A stretch of DNA of 64,000 bases, from positions 62,001-126,000 of the forward strand of contig NZ_JAPVLQ010000006.1 in assembly GCF_027158005.1 (NCBI RefSeq), in the 5' to 3' direction. Each line of letters begins with the position of its first letter. The first letter of the stretch is position 1. The notes beneath the pieces were generated by a model. The model was given only the letters and a program-made list of their open reading frames with translations. It did no database searches and was not told the DNA's origin. Made by a program: the position numbers and the translations under genes. The stretch comes from Rhodococcus sp. H36-A4. Its GTDB lineage: Bacteria; Actinomycetota; Actinomycetes; Mycobacteriales; Mycobacteriaceae. Shown piece by piece: positions 17,219 through 25,448 of this stretch.

Positions 17219-17667
17219 AGGCGGTCGACCGCTTCCTTCGCCTCACGCAACGAAAGCTCGGAACGGGCGCGCAAAAGTTTGATGGCGGAAATTGTGTTGC
17301 CTTCGGCCTTGAGCGTGCGCAGTCTGGGAATGATGTCCGCCCAAGCGGCGGTATCCATGCCTGATGCGCCCATCGAGGCGCCTAGAGCGGGAATAGGGTT
17401 TCCGCGACCGACGGACTCGACAACATCCTTGGCTTCTTGGAGTCCTGCGCCGGTTCTTTCGCGGAACAACTTGATTGCGTGGATCTTCTTCTTTTCCCCC
17501 ACGAGGCGGTATATGTCCTCGCGTGCCGAGTGATCCAAACCCGCGAGCATCAATTGTGTTGTGGCAGCAACGTTCTTGGGTGGACTCTTGCGCGCGAGGA
17601 GCCACACCGCGAGCACTGCGGCATCGATGAGTACCAATGCGACGATGAACCATCCCCAGGTGGGCAT
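17215..17667 (-). CDS. membrane-anchored protein with two bL12 C-terminal-like domains
   Basis: A 150-residue protein. Residues 5-24 form one hydrophobic segment (WGWFIVALVLIDAAVLAVWL) followed by Arg-Lys, so the rest should face the cytoplasm. Two copies of the ribosomal L7/L12 C-terminal helix pattern follow, with KKIHAIKLFRERTGAGLQEAK near residue 60 and NTISAIKLLRARSELSLREAK near residue 125 (first residues of each quoted part are in frame). In bL12 this surface recruits translation factors. No actual function is known. It overlaps the GNAT gene downstream. Confidence 0.75.
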   Translation of the reverse strand: MPTWGWFIVALVLIDAAVLAVWLLARKSPPKNVAATTQLMLAGLDHSAREDIYRLVGEKKKIHAIKLFRERTGAGLQEAKDVVESVGRGNPIPALGASMGASGMDTAAWADIIPRLRTLKAEGNTISAIKLLRARSELSLREAKEAVDRL

Positions 17668-17761
17668 AGTTCTAAGTAGAACACCTCACTCGTAAGTCGA
17701 CAGTCGGCGGCATGACGATTGCATAACGACGAGCGCGAGCGCGCCCAGTGAGCCGCTCGCC

Positions 17762-18445
17762 CTAATTCCAGGACCCCACGTCGAAAAATTTGAACGCTTC
17801 CTCCCGAACCAGGTCGGCCACTCCATATTTTTGCGCTGACAGATCGTGGCCTGCACCGGAGATCTCGATCGCGGCGGTATGAACAGGCACCAACGCGATT
17901 GCATCGGACAGCTCAACGGGTGAACCGAACGGGTCCTTCGTGCCGTGTACGAACATCGTTCGAGTGCGCAGCTGGGGAAGATGCGCAGTGCGGGCCTTTT
18001 CCGGTTTGCCGGGCGGGTGCAACGGATACGACATCAGAATCAGCCCATCGACCAGTTCCGGCTGTTCGGCGACAAGCAACGATGCCTGCCGACCCCCGTA
18101 CGAGTGGCCACCGAGCACAATAGGGCCACCGCCAAGCCGGCGGAGGTACGTGACCGCTGCTTCGATCGACGCGCGGTCGGCATCGGCCTTCGACGGATGC
18201 GGGGGACCGGACGGCCTTCGACGTCGGAACGCCAGATCGAACCGTAGAACCGTGAATCCTCGTGCCGACCACGCTTCGGCAGTGGCGACGAGGAGCGGAG
18301 CGTTGCAGTTCCCTCCTGCGCCGTGAGTGAGTGCGAGAGAACCCACAGATGGCCCCGACGACGCGTGCAGAAATCCGCACACCTCGGCTACATCGACGAA
18401 CTCTGGGATGTCGACGTCGTCGGAATCGTCGGTTTCTTCGGTCAT
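17762..18445 (-). CDS. alpha/beta hydrolase (dienelactone hydrolase/KANL3-Tex30 type)
   Basis: A 227-residue soluble hydrolase of unknown substrate. The catalytic triad is complete: Ser in LGGHSYGGRQAS, Asp in VHGTKDPFG and His in SGAGHDL. LTHGAGGNCNAP near the N-terminus is the oxyanion-hole turn. The ATG overlaps the stop of the small acidic protein gene upstream (ATGA). I see no regulatory signal of its own. Confidence 0.85.
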   Translation of the reverse strand: MTEETDDSDDVDIPEFVDVAEVCGFLHASSGPSVGSLALTHGAGGNCNAPLLVATAEAWSARGFTVLRFDLAFRRRRPSGPPHPSKADADRASIEAAVTYLRRLGGGPIVLGGHSYGGRQASLLVAEQPELVDGLILMSYPLHPPGKPEKARTAHLPQLRTRTMFVHGTKDPFGSPVELSDAIALVPVHTAAIEISGAGHDLSAQKYGVADLVREEAFKFFDVGSWN

Positions 18446-18705
18446 TCGTCCTGGTGGCCATTCGTCGACGTGCTGTCGGCGGTGTCTTCGGAATGGTCTT
18501 CTTTCAAGTTTCCTTCGTCATCGACCATGTCGGCGAAGGCCGTACCCGACACCATTCCATTCGTGCCAGGAAGAACAACCGTCGGTCTCGAACCCGGCTC
18601 GTACTTGGCATCGATGCCGGCCACCTCGTCCTGCGCACGCTTGTGCGCATCGGAACTGACCTGAGGTTCGTTGCCCTCGGTGCTCGGTTGATTGTCGTCG
18701 GCCAT
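18442..18705 (-). CDS. small acidic hypothetical protein
   Basis: An 87-residue, strongly acidic, probably disordered protein (C-terminal stretch rich in Asp, Glu, Ser and Thr). GAAAGGACG lies ten bases before the ATG, and the stop overlaps the hydrolase start (ATGA). Coupling and the ribosome binding site support a real gene. I recognise no family. PTVVLPGTNGMVSGTAFADM is the only ordered-looking segment. Confidence 0.7.
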   Translation of the reverse strand: MADDNQPSTEGNEPQVSSDAHKRAQDEVAGIDAKYEPGSRPTVVLPGTNGMVSGTAFADMVDDEGNLKEDHSEDTADSTSTNGHQDE

Positions 18706-18809
18706 CGCAGGCGTCCTTTCGATCGCGGGCTGGGAAACCAGAGTGCACGTCTATGACGTGAATCACCACTCGCCATCGGCGGTAAACATCTCGACAGACC
18801 TGAAGACAC

Positions 18810-18840
18810 AAAAAAGACCCCGGCCGCATCGGCCGGGATC
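18810..18840 (-). terminator. Rho-independent terminator of the tRNA-Gly-Cys-Val unit
   Basis: On the minus strand an 11-base stem (GATCCCGGCCG pairing with CGGCCGGGGTC, one G-U) closes a three-base loop and is followed by six T residues. It starts nine bases after the CCA end of tRNA-Val(GAC). Confidence 0.9.
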
Positions 18841-18848
18841 TATTCGTG

Positions 18849-18923
18849 TGGTGCGCGATACTGGGATTGAACCAGTGACCTCTTCCGTGTCAGGGAAGCG
18901 CTCTCCCGCTGAGCTAATCGCGC
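18849..18923 (-). tRNA. tRNA-Val (GAC), CCA encoded
   Basis: The minus strand folds into a full cloverleaf: acceptor GCGCGAT/ATCGCGC, anticodon stem CTTCC/GGAAG with loop CTGACAC (anticodon GAC), T arm ACTGG TTCAATC CCAGT. The discriminator is A and the 3' CCA is encoded in the DNA, unlike the two tRNAs upstream. Confidence 0.95.
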
Positions 18924-18964
18924 AAGATCTGAAGTTGAAGGTCGGGAACCTTCGCTTCGTTACG

Positions 18965-19035
18965 AGGTGGAGACGGGAATCGAACCCGTGTGCACGGCTT
19001 TGCAGGCCGTTGCCTCACCACTCGGCCACTCCACC
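18965..19035 (-). tRNA. tRNA-Cys (GCA)
   Basis: Minus-strand cloverleaf with acceptor GGTGGAG/CTCCACC, anticodon loop CTGCAAA (anticodon GCA) and discriminator U73, the usual base for tRNA-Cys. CCA is not encoded. Confidence 0.95.
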
Positions 19036-19054
19036 AACGGGCCCTAGTCCCTCG

Positions 19055-19126
19055 AGCGGATGACGGGATTCGAACCCGCGACCCTCACCTTGGCAAGGTG
19101 ATGCGCTACCACTGCGCCACATCCGC
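19055..19126 (-). tRNA. tRNA-Gly (GCC)
   Basis: Minus-strand cloverleaf with acceptor GCGGATG/CATCCGC, anticodon loop TTGCCAA (anticodon GCC) and discriminator U73 as expected for glycine. First gene of the Gly-Cys-Val unit. CCA is not encoded. Confidence 0.95.
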
Positions 19127-19168
19127 ATGCTCCTCAGAGGCAGTTGCTCTCTCTGCGGTGCGGTCAAA

Positions 19169-19198
19169 ACATTAGACCAACGGAAGACGAACTCACAA
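19169..19198 (-). promoter_or_regulatory. putative promoter of the tRNA-Gly-Cys-Val unit
   Basis: On the minus strand TTGTGA (19193-19198) and TAATGT (19169-19174) are separated by 18 bases and lie about 40 bases before tRNA-Gly. This fits a sigma-70-type promoter of a stable-RNA unit. Confidence 0.5.
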
Positions 19199-19352
19199 AT
19201 CACGTGGTCAGACGCCGGTTTGAGGGCGCAAAGCCGCGCGGAACACCAACAAGCGGTCGGTTGAAGTTCTCTTGTCGACGGAGTTGGGGCGATTCGGGTT
19301 TCATCTGGGGCTCGTGTTAATGTTCTGCCTCGTTCGACGCGAGTCGAAAGAC

Positions 19353-19424
19353 GGTCCCGTGGCTCAGTGGGAGAGCGTCCGCTTCACACGCGGAAGGTCG
19401 CTGGTTCGATCCCAGCCGGGACCA
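19353..19424 (+). tRNA. tRNA-Val (CAC)
   Basis: Plus-strand cloverleaf with acceptor GGTCCCG/CGGGACC, anticodon stem CCGCT/GCGG with loop TTCACAC (anticodon CAC), T arm around GGTTCGATCCC and discriminator A. CCA is not encoded. TAATGT at 19318-19323 is a candidate -10 element. Confidence 0.95.
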
Positions 19425-19430
19425 CAGGAT

Positions 19431-19472
19431 TGCAACAAGCCCCCTGCCCTTACGGGTTGGGGGCTTGTTGCA
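19431..19472 (+). terminator. intrinsic terminator after tRNA-Val(CAC)
   Basis: A perfect inverted repeat, TGCAACAAGCCCC pairing with GGGGCTTGTTGCA, begins six bases after the tRNA. There is no clear T tract, which is common for actinobacterial terminators. Confidence 0.75.
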
Positions 19473-19531
19473 TGTTCGGGGCGCTTCATGTTCCGGAGTC
19501 GGATGTTCCGAGCCTGGGTTTCGGATTCGTC

Positions 19532-19537
19532 TAATCT
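19532..19537 (+). promoter_or_regulatory. -10 element of the PGPGW protein gene, predicted leaderless start
   Basis: TAATCT fits TAnnnT and ends six bases before the GTG at 19544. Confidence 0.5.
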
Positions 19538-19543
19538 GGGACG

Positions 19544-20002
19544 GTGGCAGCCGACGACGTTCGCACCGATCAGGCGGAGATCGACAACGAGGACAGTGTT
19601 CTCGATCGACTTTCCCAACGGAGGCAGCGACTTCGCGACAAGATCGGGTCGAATGCGGCGCTCGACCTGACCTATCGCATCGTGATCGGCGTCGTCGGGC
19701 TGGCGGTCCTGGTTCTCGGCATCATTGCCATCCCGTATCCGGGTCCGGGCTGGCTGATCGTCTTCGCCGGGTTGGGGATCCTCGCATCCGAGTTCATGTG
19801 GGCGCATCGGCTCCTGCAGTTCGCCCGCGGGAAGTACGACGCGTTCATGGATTGGTTCTCGCGACAGCCGATCGCAACCAGGGCAGCAGGAGTGCTGTTC
19901 ACCGCAGGTGTGGTCCTCGCTACGTTGTGGTTGATCGGTGGTCTGCATCTGATCGCCGGCTGGGTCGGGCCGGACTGGCAGTGGCTCGCGAGCCCACTCT
20001 GA
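19544..20002 (+). CDS. TIGR02611/PGPGW-domain membrane protein
   Basis: A 152-residue membrane protein of unknown function. A charged cytoplasmic-looking N-terminus of about 45 residues is followed by two to three membrane segments. The signature IPYPGPGWLIVFAGLGILASE (first residues quoted in part: IPYPGPGW) defines the family. A further hydrophobic segment lies at 110-135. Its place just before thrS is common in related genomes, as I recall. The GTG start follows the leaderless -10 pattern. Confidence 0.82.
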   Translation: MAADDVRTDQAEIDNEDSVLDRLSQRRQRLRDKIGSNAALDLTYRIVIGVVGLAVLVLGIIAIPYPGPGWLIVFAGLGILASEFMWAHRLLQFARGKYDAFMDWFSRQPIATRAAGVLFTAGVVLATLWLIGGLHLIAGWVGPDWQWLASPL

Positions 20003-20101
20003 CCTTGCAGGCCGGAGTGAGGTAAGAGTCCGAGGAGAGTTCCCGATAGGCTGTCCTTCGGTCTCGCCCGACCGAAATGACCTATCGAGGAGTACATCGC
20101 C

Positions 20102-22165
20102 GTGACAATGCCCGTAACAGACGTCTCACCCGCCCGCATCATGGTGCCGGCTGGAACGACCGCTGGAACGGCGTTACGGGACACCGGTCTGCCGAACAAG
20201 GGGCCCGACGCCATCGTGGTGGTCCGAGACGGCGAAGGTCACCTTCGCGACCTTTCGTGGGCTCCTGAGGGCGATGCCGAGGTCGAACCGGTGGCCGCGA
20301 ACACCGAAGACGGTCGAAGCGTGATCCGACATTCGGCCGCACACGTCCTCGCGCAGGCCGTGCAAGAACTCTTTCCGGACGCCAAACTGGGAATCGGTCC
20401 CTTCATCAAGGACGGCTTCTACTACGACTTCGACGTGAAGACTCCGTTCACTCCCGAAGATCTGACTGCTCTAGAGAAGAAGATGAAGCAGATCGTCAAG
20501 GCCGGCCAGCGATTCTCGCGGCGGGTGTATGAGTCGATCGACCAGGCACGCGAAGAACTCGCAGATGAGCCGTACAAGCTCGAGCTCGTGAACGACAAGT
20601 CCGGTATCGACGATCCCGAGATCATGGAAATCGGCGTCGGCGAACTCACCGCGTACGACAACTTGAATCCCCGAACCGGAGAGCGCATCTGGGGGGATTT
20701 GTGCCGCGGGCCCCATATTCCGACGACCAAATACGTGCCGGCGTTCAAATTGACTCGCAGCTCCGCGGCATATTGGCGGGGAAACCAAGACAATGCGGAC
20801 CTGCAGCGGATTTACGGCACCGCCTGGGAGTCGACCGAGGCGCTGGACAAGCACCTCGAGTTGTTGGCGGAAGCCGAGCGTCGAGACCACCGCAAATTGG
20901 GTTCGGAGCTCGACTTGTTCAGCTTCCCGGATGAGCTGGGCTCCGGCCTTCCTGTTTTCCACCCGAAGGGTGGCGTGATCAGGAACGAGCTCGAGAACTA
21001 TTCACGACAACGTCATATCGAAGAGGGTTACGAGTTCGTCAACACCCCGCATATCACCAAGGGCCACCTGTACGAGGTTTCCGGCCATTTGGATTGGTAC
21101 CGCGACGGCATGTTCCCCGCGATGCATCTCGACGCCGAACTCGATGAGGACGGCGTCGTGCGCAAGCCCGGCCAGGATTACTACCTCAAGCCGATGAATT
21201 GTCCGATGCACAACTTGATCTTCCGCTCGCGGGGTCGGTCGTATCGCGAATTGCCACTGCGCTTGTTCGAATTCGGGTCGGTGTATCGCTACGAGAAGTC
21301 AGGCGTGATCCACGGGCTCACTCGTGTGCGCGGAATGACTCAGGACGATGCTCACATCTTCTGCACACGGGATCAGATGCACGAAGAGCTCACTCGAGCA
21401 TTGGAATTCGTGCTCGGGCTCCTGAAAGACTATGGGCTCGACGAGTTCTATCTCGAACTGTCGACCCGTAACCCGGACAAGTCCGTGGGAAGCGAAGAGG
21501 TGTGGGAGGAGGCAACGAACACTCTCGCCGAGGTCGCTGCCGCATCGGGCCTGGACTTGGTGCCGGATCCGGGTGGTGCCGCGTTCTACGGTCCGAAGAT
21601 CTCGGTGCAAGCCAGAGACGCTCTCGGTCGAACCTGGCAGATGTCGACCATTCAACTCGATTTCAACTTGCCCGAGAGGTTCGAGCTCGAGTACACCGCG
21701 TCCGGTGGGACGAAGGAGCGACCGGTCATGATTCACCGGGCTCTGTTCGGCTCCATCGAGCGATTCTTCGGCCTACTCACCGAACATTACGCGGGAGCGT
21801 TCCCAGCGTGGCTGTCACCGGTGCAGGTCGTCGGCATCCCCGTCGCAGAAGTCCATCAGGATCACTTGTTCTCCGTGATTGCCGACTTGAAGAAGCTCGG
21901 GATACGTGCGGAGGTCGACGCGAGCGACGACCGAATGCAGAAGAAGATCTTCAACCAGACCGCGCAGAAGGTTCCTTTCATGCTCCTGGCAGGAGAGCGC
22001 GACGTCGAGGCAGGTGCTGTCAGTTTCCGTTTCCGTGACGGCACACAGGTCAACGGTGTCCCGACCGCTGATGCGGTAACGCTGATCGCCGACTGGGTTA
22101 CCGCACGCACCAATACATCTCCTACTGCCGCGCTCTTTGTTCCCGACACTTCAGGAGTGAGCTGA
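20102..22165 (+). CDS. thrS: threonyl-tRNA synthetase
   Basis: Charges tRNA-Thr in the cytoplasm. The 687-residue protein has an N-terminal TGS domain, the editing/second additional domain with [11 protein letters not shown], the class II core with MNCPMHN (zinc Cys) and [13 protein letters not shown], and the C-terminal anticodon-binding domain from about 570. The GTG at 20102 has GAGGAG nine bases upstream; an ATG six bases further in is an alternative. It ends two bases before the HIT gene. I see no T-box in the 99-base upstream gap. Confidence 0.97.
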   Translation: MTMPVTDVSPARIMVPAGTTAGTALRDTGLPNKGPDAIVVVRDGEGHLRDLSWAPEGDAEVEPVAANTEDGRSVIRHSAAHVLAQAVQELFPDAKLGIGPFIKDGFYYDFDVKTPFTPEDLTALEKKMKQIVKAGQRFSRRVYESIDQAREELADEPYKLELVNDKSGIDDPEIMEIGVGELTAYDNLNPRTGERIWGDLCRGPHIPTTKYVPAFKLTRSSAAYWRGNQDNADLQRIYGTAWESTEALDKHLELLAEAERRDHRKLGSELDLFSFPDELGSGLPVFHPKGGVIRNELENYSRQRHIEEGYEFVNTPHITKGHLYEVSGHLDWYRDGMFPAMHLDAELDEDGVVRKPGQDYYLKPMNCPMHNLIFRSRGRSYRELPLRLFEFGSVYRYEKSGVIHGLTRVRGMTQDDAHIFCTRDQMHEELTRALEFVLGLLKDYGLDEFYLELSTRNPDKSVGSEEVWEEATNTLAEVAAASGLDLVPDPGGAAFYGPKISVQARDALGRTWQMSTIQLDFNLPERFELEYTASGGTKERPVMIHRALFGSIERFFGLLTEHYAGAFPAWLSPVQVVGIPVAEVHQDHLFSVIADLKKLGIRAEVDASDDRMQKKIFNQTAQKVPFMLLAGERDVEAGAVSFRFRDGTQVNGVPTADAVTLIADWVTARTNTSPTAALFVPDTSGVS

Positions 22166-22167
22166 CA

Positions 22168-22710
22168 ATGCCCGAACAGGATGCGGCGATCGTCGATACC
22201 GGTCTCGGTCATCCCGATCGTCTGCAGCGGTTGTGGACGCCGCATCGGATGTCGTACATAGCCGAGGCACCCGGCGCAAAAAATCAGTCCAGCGAACCGT
22301 TCTCCGACATTCCGCAGATGAGTGACGAGGACGGTCTCGTCGTGGCGCGGGGCGAGCAGGTGTACGCCGTGCTCAATCTCTATCCGTACAACCCCGGGCA
22401 CACGATGGTTGTGCCGTACCGGCGTGTCGCCGCGCTCGAGGATCTCACTTCCGCCGAGAGCGCCGAGCTGATGGAGTTCACTCAAAACACCATTCGCGTC
22501 ATCAAAAGAGTGTCGCGGCCACACGGATTCAACGTCGGCCTCAATCTCGGTGCTGCAGCAGGGGGTTCGTTGTCCGAGCATCTGCATCAGCACATCGTTC
22601 CCCGATGGGGAGGCGACGCGAATTTCATCACCGTGATCAGCGGCACCAAGGTGATGCCTCAGTTGCTACGTGAGACTCGTGCTCTCCTGTCATCGGCATG
22701 GAACGAATGA
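22168..22710 (+). CDS. HIT-family Ap4A phosphorylase-like protein
   Basis: A 180-residue histidine-triad protein. The motif is SEHLHQHIVPRW (H-x-H-x-H). The orthologue by position, M. tuberculosis Rv2613c, was shown to be a diadenosine tetraphosphate phosphorylase, so a role in removing Ap4A made by aminoacyl-tRNA synthetases is plausible. Its coupling to thrS (two-base gap) fits this. AGGAG lies inside the thrS 3' end, 12 bases before the ATG. Confidence 0.9.
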   Translation: MPEQDAAIVDTGLGHPDRLQRLWTPHRMSYIAEAPGAKNQSSEPFSDIPQMSDEDGLVVARGEQVYAVLNLYPYNPGHTMVVPYRRVAALEDLTSAESAELMEFTQNTIRVIKRVSRPHGFNVGLNLGAAAGGSLSEHLHQHIVPRWGGDANFITVISGTKVMPQLLRETRALLSSAWNE

Positions 22711-22735
22711 GTAGACGCGGCGACGGGGCGTCGTC

Positions 22736-23419
22736 ATGCTGAGCGTCTTCGGACGGGCGTCGGTATCGAAACTGACCGCCCCGCTGGGTAAGGCGTTGAA
22801 CAGCACCGGGCTGACACCAAACGCGGTGACGTTGATCGGAACGGTCGCTACAGTGGCTGCCGCGGTGACGCTGTTCCCGGCCGGACACCTGTGGTGGGGA
22901 GCGGTCGTCATCACGTTGTTCGTCTTGTTCGACATGCTCGACGGTGCAATGGCTCGGGCCAGAGGCGGTGGTACCAAATACGGCGCGGTTCTCGACGCCA
23001 CCTGCGATCGGGTCGCCGATGGTGCCATTTTCGGTGGCCTCGCCTGGTGGGCTGTGTTCACCGAGAACGACAAGCCATTGCTGATCGCAACGCTGATCTG
23101 CCTCGTCACTTCGCAGGTGATCTCCTACGCCAAGGCACGGGCCGAAGCATCGGGTCTGTCGGCGGACGGTGGTTGGATCGAGCGCCCGGACCGTCTGGTG
23201 ATCGTGCTCGTCGGTGCTGGATTGACCGGTGTCGGTCGCTATTTCGACATTCCTTGGCTCCAGAGCTTGATCTATCCGGCGATGTGGATTCTCGCAGCGG
23301 CGAGTGTGGTCACGGTCTTTCAGCGAGTACTTGCCGTGCGGCGGTCCGAGGGCGCACGTGAAATTATTTTCCCGCCGACCACGCCGCCAGAAGCCGGATC
23401 CGATGGGAAGGCCGAATAG
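22736..23419 (+). CDS. pgsA: phosphatidylinositol phosphate synthase (CDP-alcohol phosphatidyltransferase)
   Basis: Makes phosphatidylinositol phosphate from CDP-diacylglycerol and inositol phosphate, the base of PIMs, LM and LAM. The 227-residue protein has about six membrane segments. The CDP-alcohol signature is complete: DMLDGAMARARGGGTKYGAV followed by DATCDR, supplying the metal-binding aspartates. It is the equivalent of Rv2612c (PgsA1) and starts the pgsA-patA-pimA block. It ends two bases before patA. Confidence 0.95.
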   Translation: MLSVFGRASVSKLTAPLGKALNSTGLTPNAVTLIGTVATVAAAVTLFPAGHLWWGAVVITLFVLFDMLDGAMARARGGGTKYGAVLDATCDRVADGAIFGGLAWWAVFTENDKPLLIATLICLVTSQVISYAKARAEASGLSADGGWIERPDRLVIVLVGAGLTGVGRYFDIPWLQSLIYPAMWILAAASVVTVFQRVLAVRRSEGAREIIFPPTTPPEAGSDGKAE

Positions 23420-23421
23420 AG

Positions 23422-24327
23422 ATGACGCTCGTCGAGCGCGCCACCGATGCCGGGTACGCCGCAGGGTGGCGAGTGGTTCGAGCGCTTCCGGACCCGTTGG
23501 CTCGGAAGCTGTTCGACAAGGGTGCCGATATCGCTGCAGTTCGCGGCGGTGGACCGGAGCAATTGCGAAAGAATCTGGGCCGAGTGCTCGGTGTGCACCC
23601 GAACCTGGTGCCGGACGAGTTGATTCGTGACAGCGTCCGATCGTATGCCCGTTACTGGCGTGAAGCGTTTCGGCTGCCGTCGATGGACTTGGATTCCCAG
23701 GCCGCGGTCATCGACAAATGTGTTTACGGGCGCGAGCATCTCGATGCCGCACTGAGTGCGGGTTCCGGGGCCGTGCTGGCTCTGCCGCACAGTGGTAATT
23801 GGGACATGGCAGGGATGTGGTTGGTCCGAACCTATGGTCGTTTCGCCACCGTTGCGGAACGACTGAAGCCCGAATCGTTGTATCAGCGGTTCGTCGACTA
23901 CCGCGAAGGCCTCGGGTTCGAGATATTTCCGCTGAGCGGGGGAGAAACCCCGCCCTTCGCTGCCTTGTCGGAGCGGCTTCGAGCCAACGGGGTCGTGTGC
24001 TTGCTCAGTGAACGCGATCTGGCGAAACAGGGTGTGCCGGTCTCGTTCTTCGGTGAACAGACCCGGATGGCGGCCGGGCCTGCGAAGCTCGCAGTCGATA
24101 CCGGAGCACACCTGCTACCGGTACACGGCTACTTCGACGGTGACGGCTGGGGTTTCACCATTTCACCTCGCATCGACGTCAGCGAGGGTGTCGCCGTTGC
24201 TACTCAGGCGCTCGCCGACTCGTTCGCCTCGCACATCGCCGAGCACCCAGCGGACTGGCACATGTTGCAACCGCTGTGGATGTCCGACCTTTCGGACAAG
24301 CGAAGAGCACGAATCGAGGAGTCGTGA
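23422..24327 (+). CDS. patA: phosphatidylinositol mannoside acyltransferase
   Basis: Acylates the 2-linked mannose of PIM1/PIM2 at the inner face of the membrane. It has 301 residues of the LpxL-like acyltransferase family. His123 and Asp128 in LPHSGNWD form the HX4D motif and Glu197 lies in LLSERDLAK. With an offset of three they match His126 and Glu200, which I recall as catalytic in M. smegmatis PatA. It is the Rv2611c equivalent. The stop overlaps the pimA GTG start. Confidence 0.94.
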   Translation: MTLVERATDAGYAAGWRVVRALPDPLARKLFDKGADIAAVRGGGPEQLRKNLGRVLGVHPNLVPDELIRDSVRSYARYWREAFRLPSMDLDSQAAVIDKCVYGREHLDAALSAGSGAVLALPHSGNWDMAGMWLVRTYGRFATVAERLKPESLYQRFVDYREGLGFEIFPLSGGETPPFAALSERLRANGVVCLLSERDLAKQGVPVSFFGEQTRMAAGPAKLAVDTGAHLLPVHGYFDGDGWGFTISPRIDVSEGVAVATQALADSFASHIAEHPADWHMLQPLWMSDLSDKRRARIEES

Positions 24328-25448
24328 GGATCGGGATGGTCTGCCCGTACTCCTTCGACGTTCCGGGCGGAGTGCAAGCGCACGTACAACAACTCGCCGA
24401 AGTGTTCATCGAGCGCGGACACCGGGTCAGCGTGTTGGCGCCGGCATCGGAAGAGACTCTGCTCCCGGACTTCGTCGTCTCGGCCGGTGAGGCATTGGCG
24501 ATTCCGTACAACGGCTCTGTTGCCCGTCTGCGTTTCGGGCCCGTGACATATTCGAGAATCCGTCGATGGATCAGTGAGAATGACTTCGACGTTCTGCACA
24601 TTCATGAGCCCAATGCGCCGAGTCTGTCGATGCTCGCCCTCAAAGCTGCCGACGGGCCGATCGTCGCCACTTTTCATACCTCGACCACGAAGTCGTTGTT
24701 CCTGAGCACATTCCAAGGGGTGCTTCGGCCTTACCACGAGAAGATCAGCGGCAGAATTGCAGTGTCAGAGCTTGCCCGACGGTGGCAGGTCGAAGCCCTC
24801 GGTGGCGACGCCGTCGAGATCCCCAATGGCGTCGACGTCGCCGCATTCGCGGGGGCGCCGCTTTTGCCCGGTTATCCGCGAGCGGGGAAAACCGTGCTGT
24901 TTCTCGGGCGCTTCGACGAACCGCGTAAAGGTATGGGGGTGCTCCTCGGTGCCCTCCCGTCGCTCGTAGCGCGGCATCCCGATATCGAGATTCTCATCGT
25001 CGGTCGCGGTGACGCAGAAAGCCTGCGGAACGACGCAGGCGTGCTCGGCCATCATCTGAGATTCCTCGGACAGGTCGACGACGCGGAAAAGGCTTCTGCG
25101 ATGCGCAGTGCAGACGTCTACTGCGCGCCGAACCTCGGTGGTGAGAGTTTCGGAATCGTGCTCGTCGAAGCGATGGCGTCGGGAACAGCAGTCGTTGCCA
25201 GTGAGCTCGATGCGTTTCGTCGAGTGCTACGCGACGGTGCCGCCGGGCTTCTCGTTCCGATCGGCGACTCCGAGGCGCTGGCGACCGCTGTCGACTCTCT
25301 GTTGTCCTCGGAGAAGCTCCGAGTCGGATTGGTCGAAGCCGCAGGTCGAGCCGTTGTCGATTACGACTGGCCGGTGGTCGCCGAACAGATCATGCGCGTC
25401 TACGAGACAGTCACCGTCGGAGGCCAGAAGGTGCGGGCGGCGAGCTGA
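24324..25448 (+). CDS. pimA: phosphatidylinositol alpha-mannosyltransferase
   Basis: GT-B enzyme (family GT4) that transfers the first mannose from GDP-mannose to phosphatidylinositol at the cytoplasmic membrane face. It has 374 residues from the GTG at 24324, which overlaps the patA stop (GTGA). The N-terminal VPGGVQAHVQQLAEV loop and the C-terminal EX7E motif GESFGIVLVEAMASG are both present, and LFLGRFDEPRKGMGVLL contains the donor-binding Arg-Lys. It is the Rv2610c equivalent. Its stop overlaps the Nudix gene by one base (TGATG). Confidence 0.95.
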   Translation: MRIGMVCPYSFDVPGGVQAHVQQLAEVFIERGHRVSVLAPASEETLLPDFVVSAGEALAIPYNGSVARLRFGPVTYSRIRRWISENDFDVLHIHEPNAPSLSMLALKAADGPIVATFHTSTTKSLFLSTFQGVLRPYHEKISGRIAVSELARRWQVEALGGDAVEIPNGVDVAAFAGAPLLPGYPRAGKTVLFLGRFDEPRKGMGVLLGALPSLVARHPDIEILIVGRGDAESLRNDAGVLGHHLRFLGQVDDAEKASAMRSADVYCAPNLGGESFGIVLVEAMASGTAVVASELDAFRRVLRDGAAGLLVPIGDSEALATAVDSLLSSEKLRVGLVEAAGRAVVDYDWPVVAEQIMRVYETVTVGGQKVRAAS

